From Pseudomonadota bacterium (GTDB taxonomy: Bacteria; Pseudomonadota; Gammaproteobacteria; Burkholderiales; Ferrovaceae): a stretch of 28,208 nt of DNA. Positions 1 to 9,909 of this stretch are shown piece after piece. The notes below the pieces were generated by a model. It did not search any database. It was not told the DNA's origin and was given only the letters and a program-made list of their open reading frames with translations. How positions within the stretch are numbered: the first letter of the stretch is position 1; each line of letters begins with the position of its first letter. The stretch is taken from positions 1-28,208 of the forward strand of contig JAJZDE010000010.1 in assembly GCA_021828745.1 (NCBI GenBank). Direction: 5' to 3'. Both the position numbers and the translations under genes were made by a program.

Positions 1-41
1 AGTGAGAGTTCCTCTGGAGAAACCGTGGTAAAGACAGCCAT
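1..41 (-). CDS. thrB: Homoserine kinase, N-terminal 13 codons only
   Basis: Only the start of this gene is inside the window. The ATG is at 41-39 and the translation reads MAVFTTVSPEELS before the edge. This matches the usual beginning of the ThrB/choline-kinase-like homoserine kinases of beta- and gammaproteobacteria (typically MAVFTPVS...). The family phosphorylates homoserine in threonine biosynthesis. It lies 17 bases after the stop of the DUF2782-like gene on the same strand, an order I know from betaproteobacterial genomes. The SD is weak (GGAT, nine bases before ATG). The call rests on 13 residues plus context, so it is probable, not certain. Confidence 0.65.
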   Translation of the reverse strand, partial: MAVFTTVSPEELS

Positions 42-58
42 GAAGCGGTGATCCGTGC

Positions 59-514
59 TTAGAATTCGAAAATGACCCACTGAGGGGGCTGAACATAGTC
101 TTCAATCACATCGCGCTGGTGCCAGATGCCACTGCCATCTTCATCGATCAGGTAATAGGGAGGGCCGACTTTTGGGGTGACTTTTATTTTGTACAGACGT
201 CCGCGAATCCGGTATTCCTCGAAGCGTGCGCTGTCTCGCTCCACGATCGTGACTTGCGCATTGACATCATTGGCATCGGATGCACTACTCCGGGGTTGGG
301 TTTCCTTGGTCCGAGGCACTGAAGGAGCAGCCTGAACGGGGCCGGGCGGGCGCTCTTTGGAGGGGGCGTCCGGCACATCAGGGCGAGAATCGTCCAGAGT
401 GGGGGGCAAGGGGGTATCCGTTCCCAATGGGGGCAATGGTTCTTCGGCAAAGGAACCCTGCACACCCAGAACCACGAGCCCAATCGAAAATAGCGTGCGA
501 AAGAAGGAAGTCAT
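59..514 (-). CDS. DUF2782-like secreted/periplasmic protein
   Basis: A 151-residue protein with a clear N-terminal signal peptide: positive start, hydrophobic core about residues 7-20, and a likely cleavage site after SFA at residue 23. A proline-rich, probably disordered stretch follows (about 25-80). The conserved part is the last 65 residues, which contain ERDSARFEEYRIRGRLYKIKV and a PYYLIDEDGSG segment, as in the DUF2782 family of betaproteobacteria. Function is unknown. The gene sits directly before thrB and is probably co-transcribed with it. There is no Shine-Dalgarno sequence before the ATG; instead a TGTTAGAAT extended -10-like element ends six bases upstream, so the message may be leaderless. 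Confidence 0.75.
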   Translation of the reverse strand: MTSFFRTLFSIGLVVLGVQGSFAEEPLPPLGTDTPLPPTLDDSRPDVPDAPSKERPPGPVQAAPSVPRTKETQPRSSASDANDVNAQVTIVERDSARFEEYRIRGRLYKIKVTPKVGPPYYLIDEDGSGIWHQRDVIEDYVQPPQWVIFEF

Positions 515-520
515 GGGCGA

Positions 521-529
521 ATTCTAACA
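521..529 (-). promoter_or_regulatory. Putative extended -10 element for the DUF2782-like gene
   Basis: On the minus strand the bases read TGTTAGAAT, a match to the extended -10 form TGnTATAAT with one mismatch. The A of the ATG at 514 is the seventh base after the hexamer, which is where transcription would start. No convincing -35 is seen at normal spacing, as can be the case for extended -10 promoters. This is a sequence match only. Confidence 0.35.
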
Positions 530-590
530 GGTGTTGGGCACTTGGTATATCCTGACCTCTGTTCAATGGGATGAAACTCGATGGGGCGAC

Positions 591-1163
591 ATGGATGAAC
601 GCATGCGCGGATTGCGCACTTTTCTTGGCAAAGGAGGGCTCGTGGCCTACCCTACCCGGGCCGTCTATGGCCTGGGGTGCGATCCCAGCAATCACCTTGC
701 CTTGCGCGCCCTGTTGCGTCTCAAGTCCCGTCCGGTCCATAAGGGTCTGATCGTGGTTGCGGACCGCCGGGATCTTCTGCGTCGCTTCCATGTTCCCCTG
801 AGTGTAGAAGAAGAAGCACGTCTGCAGGCGCGGTGGCCTGGGGGGCACACTTGGCTGATTCCCGCCCGTCAGCCCATGACTACTTGGTTACGGGGCCGAA
901 AGCGCGGCTTTGAGGGGGATTTTCGACCGCGCATTGCCTTGCGTCAGGATGACTATGGGCCTCTGGCCCGGTTATGTCGACGCCTCGACATGGCGCTCGT
1001 CTCCACCAGTGCCAATCGCAGTGGGCGGAAACCCCTGAAAACAGCACGGGCGTGTCGTCAGGCGTTTGGTTCCCGGGTACGGGTCATCGATGGGCGTTGT
1101 CAGGCCAGCGCCCGTCCCTCCACGGTCGCTGATCTGATCACTGGGCGGGTTATTCGGGTTTAG
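591..1163 (+). CDS. tsaC: TsaC/YrdC-family threonylcarbamoyl-AMP synthase
   Basis: The family makes threonylcarbamoyl-AMP from threonine, bicarbonate and ATP, the first step of the t6A37 modification of ANN-decoding tRNAs. Starting at ATG 591 gives 190 residues, the same as E. coli TsaC; longer upstream starts have no homologous sequence, and ATG 603 is also possible. Visible family features are VAYPTRAVYGLGCDP near the N-terminus, LKSRPVHKGLIV, a WPGGHTWLIPA segment and VSTSANRSG. The motif normally read as YPTE is YPTR here. The gene is divergent from the DUF2782-like gene and convergent with purD; its TAG overlaps the purD TAA. A YciO/YrdC paralogue of related function is the main alternative. 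Confidence 0.85.
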   Translation: MDERMRGLRTFLGKGGLVAYPTRAVYGLGCDPSNHLALRALLRLKSRPVHKGLIVVADRRDLLRRFHVPLSVEEEARLQARWPGGHTWLIPARQPMTTWLRGRKRGFEGDFRPRIALRQDDYGPLARLCRRLDMALVSTSANRSGRKPLKTARACRQAFGSRVRVIDGRCQASARPSTVADLITGRVIRV

Positions 1164-2437
1164 GGAGTGCCGTGGGGTTTCAGCGCGCGCCAGCCAATAT
1201 CCTGCCGGTATTGCATGCCGTCGAAGTGCAGGAGCCGGATTCGTTCATAGGCCTGATGGCGGGCGGCTTTCAGGGTGTCGCCCAGGGCCGTGACACATAC
1301 GACCCGTCCCCCCTGAGTCACCCACTGCTTCCCCTCCTGGCGCGTTCCGGCATGAAAGAGGTGCGTATCCGGCAAGGAGGCATCCAGACCGGTGATGGGA
1401 AAACCCACCACCGGATGCTCAGGGTAACCTGGGGCTGCCAGGACCACGCCAAGTGCGGGACGACGGTCCCAATCAGCTACGGCATCCCGCAGGTGGCCTT
1501 CCAGAGCGGTTTCGATCAGATCCACCAGGTCGGTTTTCAGACGCATGAGAAGCGGCTGGGTTTCCGGGTCTCCCAGGCGACAGTTGTATTCCAGTACCTT
1601 GATCGTTCCATTAGGCGCGATCATCAGTCCGGCATATAAAAAACCCGTGTAGGGGTGTCCTTCCTGGATCATGCCTTGCAGCGTCGGTTGAATGACCTCG
1701 CGCATGATGCGTCCATGCAGGGTGGGGGTGATGAGGGGCGCCGGTGAATAAGCGCCCATGCCCCCCGTATTGGGGCCTTCATCATTGTCGCGCAGGCGTT
1801 TATGGTCCTGGCTGGTAGCGAGAGGCAATACCTGTTCGCCGTCCGCCATGACGATGAAACTGACTTCTTCCCCCGTTAAAAATTCTTCGATCACCACCCG
1901 TCGTCCCGCCTCCCCCAAACCTCCGTCCAGCATGGCATCGACGGCATGATGAGCTTCTTCCAAAGTCTGGGCGACCACGACTCCCTTGCCCGCAGCCAGT
2001 CCATCGGCTTTGACGACGATGGGCGCCCCCACCTGCTCGAGATGGGCGTGGGCCAGCACCGGGTCTTCAAAGGTGGAAAAATGTGCGGTGGGAATGCCAT
2101 GCCGGTGCATGAAGCGTTTGGCATAGTCCTTGGATATTTCCAGTTGGGCGGCTTCCAGGGTGGGGCCAAAAATGGCTTGTCCTGCATCCCGGAACCGGTT
2201 CACGATCCCCGCCGCCACGGGGGCTTCGGGTCCCACCACGGTAAACGCTACCTGCTCCCGGCGCGCCAGGTCCAACCAGGCGTCGATCCCTTGCACGGGG
2301 ACGCAGTGGACGCCCTCCTCATGCGCTGCGCCGTCATTTCCTGGGGACAGAAATACATGGGAAACCCTGGGGGACTGGGTCAGGCGCCACGCCAGCGCAT
2401 GCTCCCGTCCTCCGCTACCGATGACCAAAATCTTCAT
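1160..2437 (-). CDS. purD: Phosphoribosylamine-glycine ligase (GARS)
   Basis: This 425-residue, full-length protein performs the second step of purine synthesis, joining glycine to phosphoribosylamine with ATP. The N-terminus MKILVIGSGGREHALAW is the classic PurD beginning. The ATP-grasp region follows, with KADGLAAGKGVVVA at about residue 143, EEFLTGEEVSF near 185 and the metal-binding stretch LEYNCRLGDPETQ near 285. It starts 12 bases after the purH stop, so the two are almost certainly one transcript with fis and dusB. Its stop codon overlaps that of the convergent tsaC gene by two bases, leaving no room for a separate terminator. Confidence 0.97.
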   Translation of the reverse strand: MKILVIGSGGREHALAWRLTQSPRVSHVFLSPGNDGAAHEEGVHCVPVQGIDAWLDLARREQVAFTVVGPEAPVAAGIVNRFRDAGQAIFGPTLEAAQLEISKDYAKRFMHRHGIPTAHFSTFEDPVLAHAHLEQVGAPIVVKADGLAAGKGVVVAQTLEEAHHAVDAMLDGGLGEAGRRVVIEEFLTGEEVSFIVMADGEQVLPLATSQDHKRLRDNDEGPNTGGMGAYSPAPLITPTLHGRIMREVIQPTLQGMIQEGHPYTGFLYAGLMIAPNGTIKVLEYNCRLGDPETQPLLMRLKTDLVDLIETALEGHLRDAVADWDRRPALGVVLAAPGYPEHPVVGFPITGLDASLPDTHLFHAGTRQEGKQWVTQGGRVVCVTALGDTLKAARHQAYERIRLLHFDGMQYRQDIGWRALKPHGTP

Positions 2438-2449
2438 GATTCAGTGTGC

Positions 2450-4009
2450 TCAATGACGAAAATGACGAATGCCGGTCAGCACCATGGCAACCCCTTGCTC
2501 GTCCGCAGCGGCGATGACTTCGCCATCGCGCAGGCTGCCCCCGGGTTGGATGACGGCACGAGCGCCGGCGCGAGCCAGGACATCGAGGCCATCCCGAAAC
2601 GGAAAGAAGGCATCGGAGGCGGCGACACTTCCCTGCAACGAGAGTTTCGCATCCTCGGCCTTACGTTGGGCAATGCGGGTGCTGTCCACACGGCTCATCT
2701 GTCCGGCGCCGATGCCCAGAGTCCGACCTTGGCCACAGAACACCACGGCATTGGATTTGACGTAATGAGCGACGTGGAAGGCCAGGCGCAGATCGGTCCA
2801 TTGTTCCTCGGTGGGGGCGATCTGCGTGACCACCTTGAGCGTGTCTTCGTTCAATCCACCGGGGTCGGAGGTTTGAACCAGCAGGCCTCCCCCGACGCGT
2901 TTCATGTCCCATCGGTTCAGTCCTTTGTCACCAGGCAGTTGCAGGACACGCACATTGGCCTTTTGGGTGAGGCATTGCAAGGCAGAAGGGGTAAACCCGG
3001 GGGCAATCAGAACTTCCACGAACTGACGTTGCAAGGCTTCCACTGTGGTTTCGTCCACCGTTCGGTTGAAGGCGATGATGCCTCCGTAGGCCGAGGTGGG
3101 GTCGGTGGCGTAGGCGCGCTGGTAGGCATCCAGCGCCTGGTTGCCCAGGGCCACGCCACAGGGGTTGGCATGTTTCACGATGACGCAGGCAGGCGCGTCG
3201 AGAAAACGCACGCAATCCCAAGCCGTATCTGCATCCGCGATATTGTTGTAGGACAGGGGCTTGCCCTGCAGTTGGCGGTAATGAGCCAGTACACCGGAAG
3301 GGGCGGCAGGATCGCGGTAGAACGCTGCCCCCTGGTGCGGGTTCTCGCCGTAGCGCAGGGACTGGTGTTTGACAAAGGACAGGTGCAGCCGCTCAGGGTA
3401 CCCATCGGCTTGGGATGCAGCATTCAAACCGGACAGGTAAGTGGCAATGGCCCCATCGTATTCTGCGGTATGGGAGAAAGCCTTGACGGCCAGTTCGAAA
3501 CGGGTGGCGGCGCTGAGCATCCCGCGGTTCTTTTCCAGTTCATCGAGCAGGCGCGGATAATCGGCGGGGTCCGTGACCACGGCGACATGGACATGGTTTT
3601 TGGCTGCGGAGCGGACCATGGCGGGGCCCCCGATGTCGATATTCTCGATGGCTTCTTCCAATGTGACGCCGGGTTGGGCGATGGTTTCCCGAAACGGGTA
3701 CAAATTGACCACCACCAGGTCGATGGGGTCTATTCCGTGCCGGGCCATGGCTTCCTGATGACTGGGGATATCCCGATTACCCAGCAAACCTCCATGAATC
3801 TTGGGGTGAAGGGTTTTGACCCGTCCGTCGAGCATTTCCGGAAAGCCGGTAAGGTCGGAAACTTCCCGTACAGGAATTTTGGCGTCGCGTAGCGCTTGCG
3901 CCGTTCCTCCCGTGGAAAGCAATTCGATGTTGAGGTGGTGCAAAGCCTGGGCCAGTTCGATCAGACCGGTTTTATCGGAAACACTGAGGAGGGCGCGTTG
4001 AAGGGTCAT
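2450..4009 (-). CDS. purH: Bifunctional AICAR transformylase/IMP cyclohydrolase
   Basis: PurH catalyses the last two steps of IMP synthesis. The start ATG at 4009 gives [16 protein letters not shown], the standard N-terminus, and 519 residues, the normal size. The reading frame stays open for 29 more codons upstream, but those lie inside fis. The N-terminal MGS-like cyclohydrolase domain covers about residues 1-145 ([25 protein letters not shown]), and the transformylase domain contains [14 protein letters not shown], with the catalytic Lys-His pair. The ATG overlaps the fis stop as ATGA, implying translational coupling. purD follows after 12 bases. Confidence 0.97.
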   Translation of the reverse strand: MTLQRALLSVSDKTGLIELAQALHHLNIELLSTGGTAQALRDAKIPVREVSDLTGFPEMLDGRVKTLHPKIHGGLLGNRDIPSHQEAMARHGIDPIDLVVVNLYPFRETIAQPGVTLEEAIENIDIGGPAMVRSAAKNHVHVAVVTDPADYPRLLDELEKNRGMLSAATRFELAVKAFSHTAEYDGAIATYLSGLNAASQADGYPERLHLSFVKHQSLRYGENPHQGAAFYRDPAAPSGVLAHYRQLQGKPLSYNNIADADTAWDCVRFLDAPACVIVKHANPCGVALGNQALDAYQRAYATDPTSAYGGIIAFNRTVDETTVEALQRQFVEVLIAPGFTPSALQCLTQKANVRVLQLPGDKGLNRWDMKRVGGGLLVQTSDPGGLNEDTLKVVTQIAPTEEQWTDLRLAFHVAHYVKSNAVVFCGQGRTLGIGAGQMSRVDSTRIAQRKAEDAKLSLQGSVAASDAFFPFRDGLDVLARAGARAVIQPGGSLRDGEVIAAADEQGVAMVLTGIRHFRH

Positions 4010-4245
4010 AGGAGTTGATATCGTTGCATTTTTTTGCGGAGGGTCGTGCGGTTGAGGCCGAGTAATTCGGCAGCGCGCGTCTGGTTTTGGGCACAATGCG
4101 CCAGAACGACTTCGAGCAGGGGTTTTTCGACACTGTGAACGACCAGGTCATGGAGCGCAGAGCACCGCTCTCCCTCAAGATGCTGGAAGTACGTTTCCAC
4201 CATGCGCCGGATACAGGCGGACAATTCGGTTTCAACGGGTTTCAT
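4006..4245 (-). CDS. fis: Fis-family nucleoid-associated DNA-binding protein
   Basis: A 79-residue protein starting [12 protein letters not shown]. The C-terminal helix-turn-helix, [23 protein letters not shown], is the Fis/NtrC-type DNA-binding domain and ends two residues before the stop. The length agrees with stand-alone betaproteobacterial Fis (about 75-80 residues) and is shorter than E. coli Fis (98), because the N-terminal beta-hairpin arm is reduced. The frame is open further upstream, but that part overlaps dusB and is not Fis-like. Both ends overlap neighbours as ATGA: the start with the dusB stop, and the stop with the purH start. A dusB-fis pair is well known in proteobacteria, and here fis is tied to purine genes. 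Confidence 0.93.
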   Translation of the reverse strand: MKPVETELSACIRRMVETYFQHLEGERCSALHDLVVHSVEKPLLEVVLAHCAQNQTRAAELLGLNRTTLRKKMQRYQLL

Positions 4246-5264
4246 GCCGCGAGCTCCTCGGCAACCGGAGGTTCCTCGTAACACAGGGTGGGGCTGTAAA
4301 GAGCGTGTCTCTCGAAAAACTCGGTGACTGCATGGCGTTGCCCTCCGATGTCCTGGAGTCGGTTCATGGCATGCCGGAAATTGGCGGAATTCGCCAGTCC
4401 GCGGGTATACCAACTGATATGCTTGCGCGCCACGCGCACGCCTAACTCGGTTCCGTAGAAGTGATAGAGGTCTTCCAGGTGCATCAGCAGGACCTGGTGA
4501 ATTTCGAGGACGCCGGGAGGGGGTAACAGGGTCCCGGTGTCGAGGTAATGCTGAATTTCCCGGAAGATCCAGGGACGTCCCTGAGCCGCCCGGCCGATCA
4601 TGATTCCATCGGCGCCGGTTTGATGGAGCACGGTCCGGGCCTTTTGGGGGCTGGTGATGTCGCCATTGGCGATGACGGGAATCGTTACGGCAGCTTTTAC
4701 GGCGGTGATGGTGTCGTATTCGGCGTCACCAGAGTAGCCGCAGGCCCGTGTCCGGCCATGAATGGCCAGGGACTGGATCCCAAAATCCTGCGCCAGTCGC
4801 GCCACACTCAGAGCATTGCGATGTTCGCGGTCCCACCCTGTCCGGATCTTGAGGGTGACGGGGACCGGCACGGCGGAGACCACCGCTTCGAGAATGCGCG
4901 CCACCAGAGGTTCATCCTGGAGCAGAGCCGAACCCGCCATGACATTGCATACTTTTTTGGCGGGGCACCCCATGTTGATGTCGATGATCTGAGCCCCCTG
5001 ATCGACATTGTAGCGAGCGGCCTCGGCCATCATGCGCGGGTCGGCCCCGGCAATCTGTACGGTGCGGGGCTCCACTTCCCCGTCATGGTTGGCCCGGCGG
5101 CGAGTTTTTTCAGAACCCCAGAGCAGGGAATTGGAAGAAACCATCTCCGACACGGCCAGACCAGCACCCATCAATTTGCACAATTGGCGGAATGGACGGT
5201 CGGTCACGCCTGCCATGGGGGCGACCACGAGGGCATTTTTGAGCCGATAAGGTCCGATCTGCAT
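4242..5264 (-). CDS. dusB: tRNA-dihydrouridine synthase B
   Basis: The family is flavin dependent and reduces specific uridines in the tRNA D-loop to dihydrouridine using NADPH. Starting at ATG 5264 (a GTG lies just before it) gives 340 residues. The sequence follows E. coli DusB closely: VAPMAGVTDRPFRQLC, EMVSSN, QIAGADP, the catalytic-cysteine motif DINMGCPAKKVCNVMAGSALL, LKIRTGWDREHRN, IHGRTRACGYSG, VIANGDI, and IGRAAQGRPWIFREIQHYLDTG. The stop overlaps the fis ATG (ATGA). No clear ribosome-binding site is seen. The gap to polA is about 50 bases without an obvious terminator. Confidence 0.96.
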   Translation of the reverse strand: MQIGPYRLKNALVVAPMAGVTDRPFRQLCKLMGAGLAVSEMVSSNSLLWGSEKTRRRANHDGEVEPRTVQIAGADPRMMAEAARYNVDQGAQIIDINMGCPAKKVCNVMAGSALLQDEPLVARILEAVVSAVPVPVTLKIRTGWDREHRNALSVARLAQDFGIQSLAIHGRTRACGYSGDAEYDTITAVKAAVTIPVIANGDITSPQKARTVLHQTGADGIMIGRAAQGRPWIFREIQHYLDTGTLLPPPGVLEIHQVLLMHLEDLYHFYGTELGVRVARKHISWYTRGLANSANFRHAMNRLQDIGGQRHAVTEFFERHALYSPTLCYEEPPVAEELAA

Positions 5265-5317
5265 CACGCGGGTTCGATGGGGGGTGGAAAAGCCGCCATT
5301 ATACCCCTGCCATGGTT

Positions 5318-8026
5318 TTAGTGGGCTTCATCCCAGTTCTTTCCTGTCCCCACCTCTACGCTCAAGGGCACCTGAAGGGAGGCAACCCCTTCCATGAGGC
5401 GGATGAGGTGGGGACGCAACCGGGAAACTTCATCCTCGGGGACTTCCAGGATCAATTCGTCGTGAACTTGCAGGATCAGACGGCTCTGGCTCCGGGTTTC
5501 ATCCAGCCAGCCCTGTACCGCCAGCATGGCGCGTTTGATCAGATCGGCAGCCGTGCCCTGAAGAGGGGCATTGATGGCGGCCCGCTCCGCAGCCTGACGC
5601 CGGCCGGCCCCTGAGTTTTTGAGTTCAGGAAGGAACAGGCGGCGTCCGAAAAGAGTTTCCACATACCCTTTTTCCCGCGCCTGCTGGCGAGTTTTCTCCA
5701 TATACAGGGCCACCCCGGGGTAGCGTTGAAAATAGCGTTCCATGTAATGTTGCGCGGCGGAACGGGTGAGATTGAGTTGCCGGGCCAGACCGAAGGCCGA
5801 CATCCCGTAGATCAGTCCGAAGTTGATGGCTTTGGCGGCGCGGCGCTGATCTGCAGTGACCTGATCCACCGCCACGGCAAAGAGTTCGGCGGCGGTGGAT
5901 CGGTGTACGTCCAGGCCCTGGGCAAAGGCGTTCAGCAGTCCGGGGTCCTCGGACAGATGGGCCATGAGGCGCAATTCGATCTGGGAATAATCCGCCGCCA
6001 TGAGGACATGGCCGGGAGGAGCGATGAACGCTGCCCGGACGCGTCGCCCGGCGGCCGTGCGAATGGGAATGTTTTGTAAATTGGGGTCGCTGCTGGAGAT
6101 GCGTCCGGTGACCGCCACCGCCTGGGCAAAATGGGTATGCACTCGCCCCGTTTCGAGGTTGATCCGTTTGGGCAGTGCATCGGTGTAGGTGGACTTGAGT
6201 TTGGCCAGGGTTCGGTAGTCCAGAAGCAACTTGGGAAGGGGAAAGTCGAGGGCCAGTTGTTCCAGCACACTTTCATCGGTGGAGGGCTGCCCTCCGGGCG
6301 TCTTCCTGAGAACCGGCAGTCCAAGAGTTTCGAACAACAGGGTTTGAACCTGTTTGGGGGAGTTGAGATTGAAGGGTTGTCCTGCCAGGACATGGGCCTG
6401 ACTTTCGAGCGCGCTGAGTTGACCGGATAACTCGGTACTCTGCTGGTTCAGAACGGCCGCATCCAGAAGTACCCCGTACCGCTCCATGCGCCACAGGACT
6501 TGCTGAATCGGCAGTTCCAGTGTTTCATACAACTCGAGGAGGCGGGGTTCGGTGCAGAGTTGGGGGTACAGGACCTTGTGTACCGCCAGGGTGACTTCTG
6601 CATCCTCAGCGGCATAGATCGTGGCTTGGTCCAGCGCGACCTGTTCGAAGCCGATGGCGTTGGCCCCCTTGCCGGTCACCGTCTCATAGGACAGGGTCTC
6701 TCGTCCCAGGTGGCGGCGTGCCAGACTTTCCAGGCCGTGGGGTTGGTGTGCCTCGAGCAGGTAGGACTGAAGCAGGGTATCGTGGCGGATGCCACGCAGG
6801 GCGATACCGTGATTGGCCAGAATGTGGGTGTCATACTTCAAATGTTGTCCCACCTTGGCCGCTGCCGGGTTTTCGAGCCAGGGGCGCAAACGCTGGAGGG
6901 TTTCTTCGAAAGGAAGCTGGGGAGAGGCGCCCAGGGTCCGGTGGGCCAGGGGCAGATAGGCGGCGTGCAGGCCGTCGCAGCAGAAGGAAAGTCCCACCAG
7001 GGTGTCCTGCAGCGGGTCGAGCCCCGTGGTTTCCGTATCGAGAGCGGTCAGGTCTGCCTGTTCCAGTTGGGTCAGCCAGTACTCCAGTTGCGTGGAAGTC
7101 AACAGGGTTTCGTAATGCAACTCCGGGGGTGGGGTGGGGGTGGGAGGCGGAGCGAGGGGCACAGGGCTGGCCGGTGCCGAATTTTTCCAGCGTTTGAGGT
7201 CATAGCGTTCTGCCAGGACTGCCAACGCAGCGTCATCGGGCGCATGCCACACCAGGGTTTCCGGAGATTCGGAGAGTTGGACGCTGGATTTGAGGGTGAT
7301 CAGAAAGCGGGCTTGGGGCAACCAATCGAGACTGTGCCGCAGATGATTGCCGACGACGCCGCCGATTTCGTCGGAACGGGCCATCAGGTCGTCCAATGTG
7401 CCGAACTGCTGGATCCATTTGGCTGCGGTTTTTGGGCCAACTTTGGGAACACCGGGAACATTGTCTGCCGTATCGCCCACCAGGGTCAGGTAATCTACGA
7501 ACTGGGTGGGTGCCACTCCATACTTTTCGGTGGCTCGGACCACGTCCAGGCGTTCGTTGGAGAGGGTGTTGATCAGGGTGACCCCATCCGTCAGTAACTG
7601 GACCAGATCCTTGTCGCCACTGGAGATGGTGACCTTCCAGCCTAACATTCGGGCTTGGTGGGTGAGGGTGGCAATGACATCGTCCGCCTCTACCCCCGAT
7701 TCCTGGAGGAGGGGCCAGCCCAGGGCGCGAATGGCCTGGTGCAGGGGTGCGATCTGACCGACCAGGTCGGCCGGCATGGCGGGGCGCTGTGCCTTGTAGT
7801 CAGGAAAGGCCTGATGGCGGAAGGTGGGACCGGGGGCATCGAACACGCAGGCCACATGATCCGGCTTATAATCCTCCTTCAGTCGGGCCAGCATGTTCAG
7901 TACGCCGTACAACGCGCCGGTGGGTTCTCCATGGCGGTTGCGCAAGTCGGGCAAGGCATGAAAGGCGCGGTAAAGGTACGATGACCCGTCCACCAGCACC
8001 AGATGGGGGCGTTTTTCTTCACTCAT
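5318..8026 (-). CDS. polA: DNA polymerase I
   Basis: A full-length Pol I of about 902 residues with all three domains. The 5'-3' flap exonuclease is at the N-terminus ([44 protein letters not shown]). After a proline-rich linker (about 290-310) comes a proofreading domain that keeps its metal-binding residues ([30 protein letters not shown]), so it should be active. The C-terminal polymerase has ADYSQIELR around residue 680, the [21 protein letters not shown] finger helix, and VHDEL around 860. It fills gaps in Okazaki-fragment processing and repair. An ATG at 8035 would add three residues. The divergent hemF starts within about ten bases, so each promoter lies inside the other gene. Confidence 0.97.
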   Translation of the reverse strand: MSEEKRPHLVLVDGSSYLYRAFHALPDLRNRHGEPTGALYGVLNMLARLKEDYKPDHVACVFDAPGPTFRHQAFPDYKAQRPAMPADLVGQIAPLHQAIRALGWPLLQESGVEADDVIATLTHQARMLGWKVTISSGDKDLVQLLTDGVTLINTLSNERLDVVRATEKYGVAPTQFVDYLTLVGDTADNVPGVPKVGPKTAAKWIQQFGTLDDLMARSDEIGGVVGNHLRHSLDWLPQARFLITLKSSVQLSESPETLVWHAPDDAALAVLAERYDLKRWKNSAPASPVPLAPPPTPTPPPELHYETLLTSTQLEYWLTQLEQADLTALDTETTGLDPLQDTLVGLSFCCDGLHAAYLPLAHRTLGASPQLPFEETLQRLRPWLENPAAAKVGQHLKYDTHILANHGIALRGIRHDTLLQSYLLEAHQPHGLESLARRHLGRETLSYETVTGKGANAIGFEQVALDQATIYAAEDAEVTLAVHKVLYPQLCTEPRLLELYETLELPIQQVLWRMERYGVLLDAAVLNQQSTELSGQLSALESQAHVLAGQPFNLNSPKQVQTLLFETLGLPVLRKTPGGQPSTDESVLEQLALDFPLPKLLLDYRTLAKLKSTYTDALPKRINLETGRVHTHFAQAVAVTGRISSSDPNLQNIPIRTAAGRRVRAAFIAPPGHVLMAADYSQIELRLMAHLSEDPGLLNAFAQGLDVHRSTAAELFAVAVDQVTADQRRAAKAINFGLIYGMSAFGLARQLNLTRSAAQHYMERYFQRYPGVALYMEKTRQQAREKGYVETLFGRRLFLPELKNSGAGRRQAAERAAINAPLQGTAADLIKRAMLAVQGWLDETRSQSRLILQVHDELILEVPEDEVSRLRPHLIRLMEGVASLQVPLSVEVGTGKNWDEAH

Positions 8027-8033
8027 GGATGAC

Positions 8034-8042
8034 ATTATGGCA
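8034..8042 (-). promoter_or_regulatory. Putative extended -10 element for polA
   Basis: On the minus strand the bases read TGCCATAAT, one mismatch from TGnTATAAT. The ATG of polA at 8026 is the eighth base after the hexamer, and the gene has no Shine-Dalgarno sequence. The element overlaps the first codon of hemF. No good -35 is present. Confidence 0.3.
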
Positions 8043-8963
8043 GAACAGACCCTATCCCATTCTTCTTTCGATCCCGAGCGGTTGAAAGCTTACCTGATGG
8101 ATCTGCAGGAACGCATCGTCATGGCTTTGGAAAGAACCGATGGCCATACGTTCCGACGGGATGCCTGGACTCGGCCGGAGGGCGGGGGAGGACTGAGTGC
8201 GCTCGTGGAAGAAGGGGCTCTTTTCGAGCGCGGGGGGGTGAACTTCTCCCATGTCATGGGCCCCGGCTTGCCGCCCTCGGCCAGCGCCCATCGCCCCGAG
8301 TTGGCCGGACGCCGCTTCGAGGCCATGGGGGTCTCCCTGGTACTGCACCCCCGCAACCCTTATGTCCCTACCGTCCACATGAACATCCGCTTCTTTGCCG
8401 CCTTTGCCGAGGATGCTGCGCCGGTCTGGTGGTTCGGGGGGGGCATGGATCTCACGCCTTATTACGGTTTCGAGGAAGATGCCCGTCATTTTCATCAAAC
8501 CTGTCATGCCGCCCTGGCTCCCTTCGGGACCGATTACTATCCCCGGTTCAAACATTGGTGCGACGAGTACTTCTTTCTCAAACATCGGCAGGAACCGCGC
8601 GGCGTGGGCGGCATTTTCTTCGATGACTTCAACGAGTTGCCCCTGCCCCAGGCCGAGGCCCTCTGGCGCAGTGTGGGCGATCATTTTCTGGCGGCCTATC
8701 TGCCCCTCGTCGAACGTCGCCGTTCCCTGCCCTACGGCGATCGGGAAAGAGATTTTCAAGCCTATCGGCGGGGGCGTTATGTGGAATTCAATCTGGTCTA
8801 TGATCGAGGGACGCTATTTGGCCTTCAGTCCGGGGGGCGTACCGAGTCGATCCTGATGTCCTTGCCCCCGATCGTGCGCTGGCGTTACGACTGGCATCCC
8901 GAAGCGGGGTCGCCCGAAGCCGCGTTACTCGAACGATTCATCAACGGGCGGGAGTGGTTGTGA
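8037..8963 (+). CDS. hemF: Oxygen-dependent coproporphyrinogen III oxidase
   Basis: HemF converts coproporphyrinogen III to protoporphyrinogen IX with O2, so the host makes haem aerobically. From ATG 8037 the protein has 308 residues, the normal size; an ATG at 8025 would add four. GGATGAC about seven bases before 8037 serves as ribosome-binding site. Family stretches are [83 protein letters not shown] and [31 protein letters not shown]. livH starts just over 20 bases downstream, so hemF probably heads the transcript of the ABC transporter genes. Confidence 0.97.
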   Translation: MAEQTLSHSSFDPERLKAYLMDLQERIVMALERTDGHTFRRDAWTRPEGGGGLSALVEEGALFERGGVNFSHVMGPGLPPSASAHRPELAGRRFEAMGVSLVLHPRNPYVPTVHMNIRFFAAFAEDAAPVWWFGGGMDLTPYYGFEEDARHFHQTCHAALAPFGTDYYPRFKHWCDEYFFLKHRQEPRGVGGIFFDDFNELPLPQAEALWRSVGDHFLAAYLPLVERRRSLPYGDRERDFQAYRRGRYVEFNLVYDRGTLFGLQSGGRTESILMSLPPIVRWRYDWHPEAGSPEAALLERFINGREWL

Positions 8964-8985
8964 GGTCGGGACGTTTTTGCCGCCC

Positions 8986-9909
8986 ATGGTAACGTTCCTG
9001 CAACAGGTGCTCAATGGCCTGACACTGGGGTGCATCTATGCCCTGGTTGCCTTGGGGTACACCCTGGTATACGGGATACTTGAACTGATCAACTTTGCCC
9101 ATGGGGATCTGGTCATGATCGGCGCCCTGGTTTCCCTTTCCCTGGTACGTACCTTGCAGGGATGGGGCGCACCCCTCCCCGTGGCTCTGGCAGGAGGACT
9201 CGCGGGGGCCATGGGGGCCTGCGTGTTGCTGGGGATGGCGCTGGAACGGTTGGCCTATCGTCCCCTGCGCCATGCGCCCAAACTGGCTCCCTTGATCACG
9301 GCCATCGGAATGTCGATGGTGCTGGAACAGAGTTCGGCCCTGCTCTGGGGACGTGGCTATCGTTCTTTTCCAGATTTGGGGTTGACCCATTCCCTGGCGC
9401 TGGGGGGCGTGCTCATCAGTCCTCTTCAGGGAGTGATCGTGCTGGGAAGTCTCGGGCTGTTGGGCGGACTGCTTTGGCTTATCCAGCGCTCGGCGCTTGG
9501 GCGTGCCATGCGTGCGACGGCGCAAAATCCCATGGCTGCCCAGTTGCTGGGGATAGACACGGAACGGATGATTACCCTGGCTTTTGTGATTGGCGCTGCG
9601 CTTGCCGCCGTTGCCGGGTTGATGGTGGGGGCCTACTATCAGGTGGCCCACTACACCATGGGATTCATGCTGGGACTCAAGGCGTTTACGGCGGCCGTAC
9701 TGGGGGGGATCGGCAACTTGTCCGGCGCGGTGCTGGGCGGGATTCTGCTGGGCTTGCTGGAAGCCTTGGGGGCCGGCTATCTGGGGGATTGGACGGGAAA
9801 TCTGTTTGGCAGCAACTACAAGGATGTTTTTTCCTTTGCCACCCTGATCCTGGTTCTGCTGTTTCACCCTTCCGGTCTGTTGGGGCGCCATGCCCCGGAA
9901 AAGGTATGA
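8986..9909 (+). CDS. livH: Branched-chain amino acid-type ABC permease, LivH-like
   Basis: One of two inner-membrane permeases of the hydrophobic amino acid transporter family. ATG 8986 gives 307 residues beginning MVTFLQQVLNGLTLGCIYALVALGYTLVYGI, the typical LivH N-terminus. A TTG at 8977 would add three residues and is somewhat better placed for a GGGA signal. About eight hydrophobic segments are visible, plus INFAHGDLVMIGAL and AVLGGIGNLSGAVLGG, both typical of LivH. The stop overlaps the livM ATG. True substrates may be amino acids, short amides or others; the sequence does not say. Confidence 0.92.
   Translation: MVTFLQQVLNGLTLGCIYALVALGYTLVYGILELINFAHGDLVMIGALVSLSLVRTLQGWGAPLPVALAGGLAGAMGACVLLGMALERLAYRPLRHAPKLAPLITAIGMSMVLEQSSALLWGRGYRSFPDLGLTHSLALGGVLISPLQGVIVLGSLGLLGGLLWLIQRSALGRAMRATAQNPMAAQLLGIDTERMITLAFVIGAALAAVAGLMVGAYYQVAHYTMGFMLGLKAFTAAVLGGIGNLSGAVLGGILLGLLEALGAGYLGDWTGNLFGSNYKDVFSFATLILVLLFHPSGLLGRHAPEKV

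Noticed and set aside
1946..3892. Long open frame of 648 codons on the plus strand opposite purD and purH
   Set aside because: It is antisense to two certain genes, shows no recognisable motif, and has the glycine- and histidine-rich composition expected from the reverse of GC-rich codons.
4246..4413. N-terminal extension of fis
   Set aside because: Lies within dusB and is not Fis-like; ATG 4245 gives the normal 79-residue size.
6500..7597. 365-codon plus-strand frame opposite polA
   Set aside because: Antisense shadow of a fully conserved polA; no family features.
9162..9905. N-terminal extension of the livM frame
   Set aside because: This stretch is the shifted frame of livH; LivM homology begins at ATG 9906, which overlaps the livH stop.
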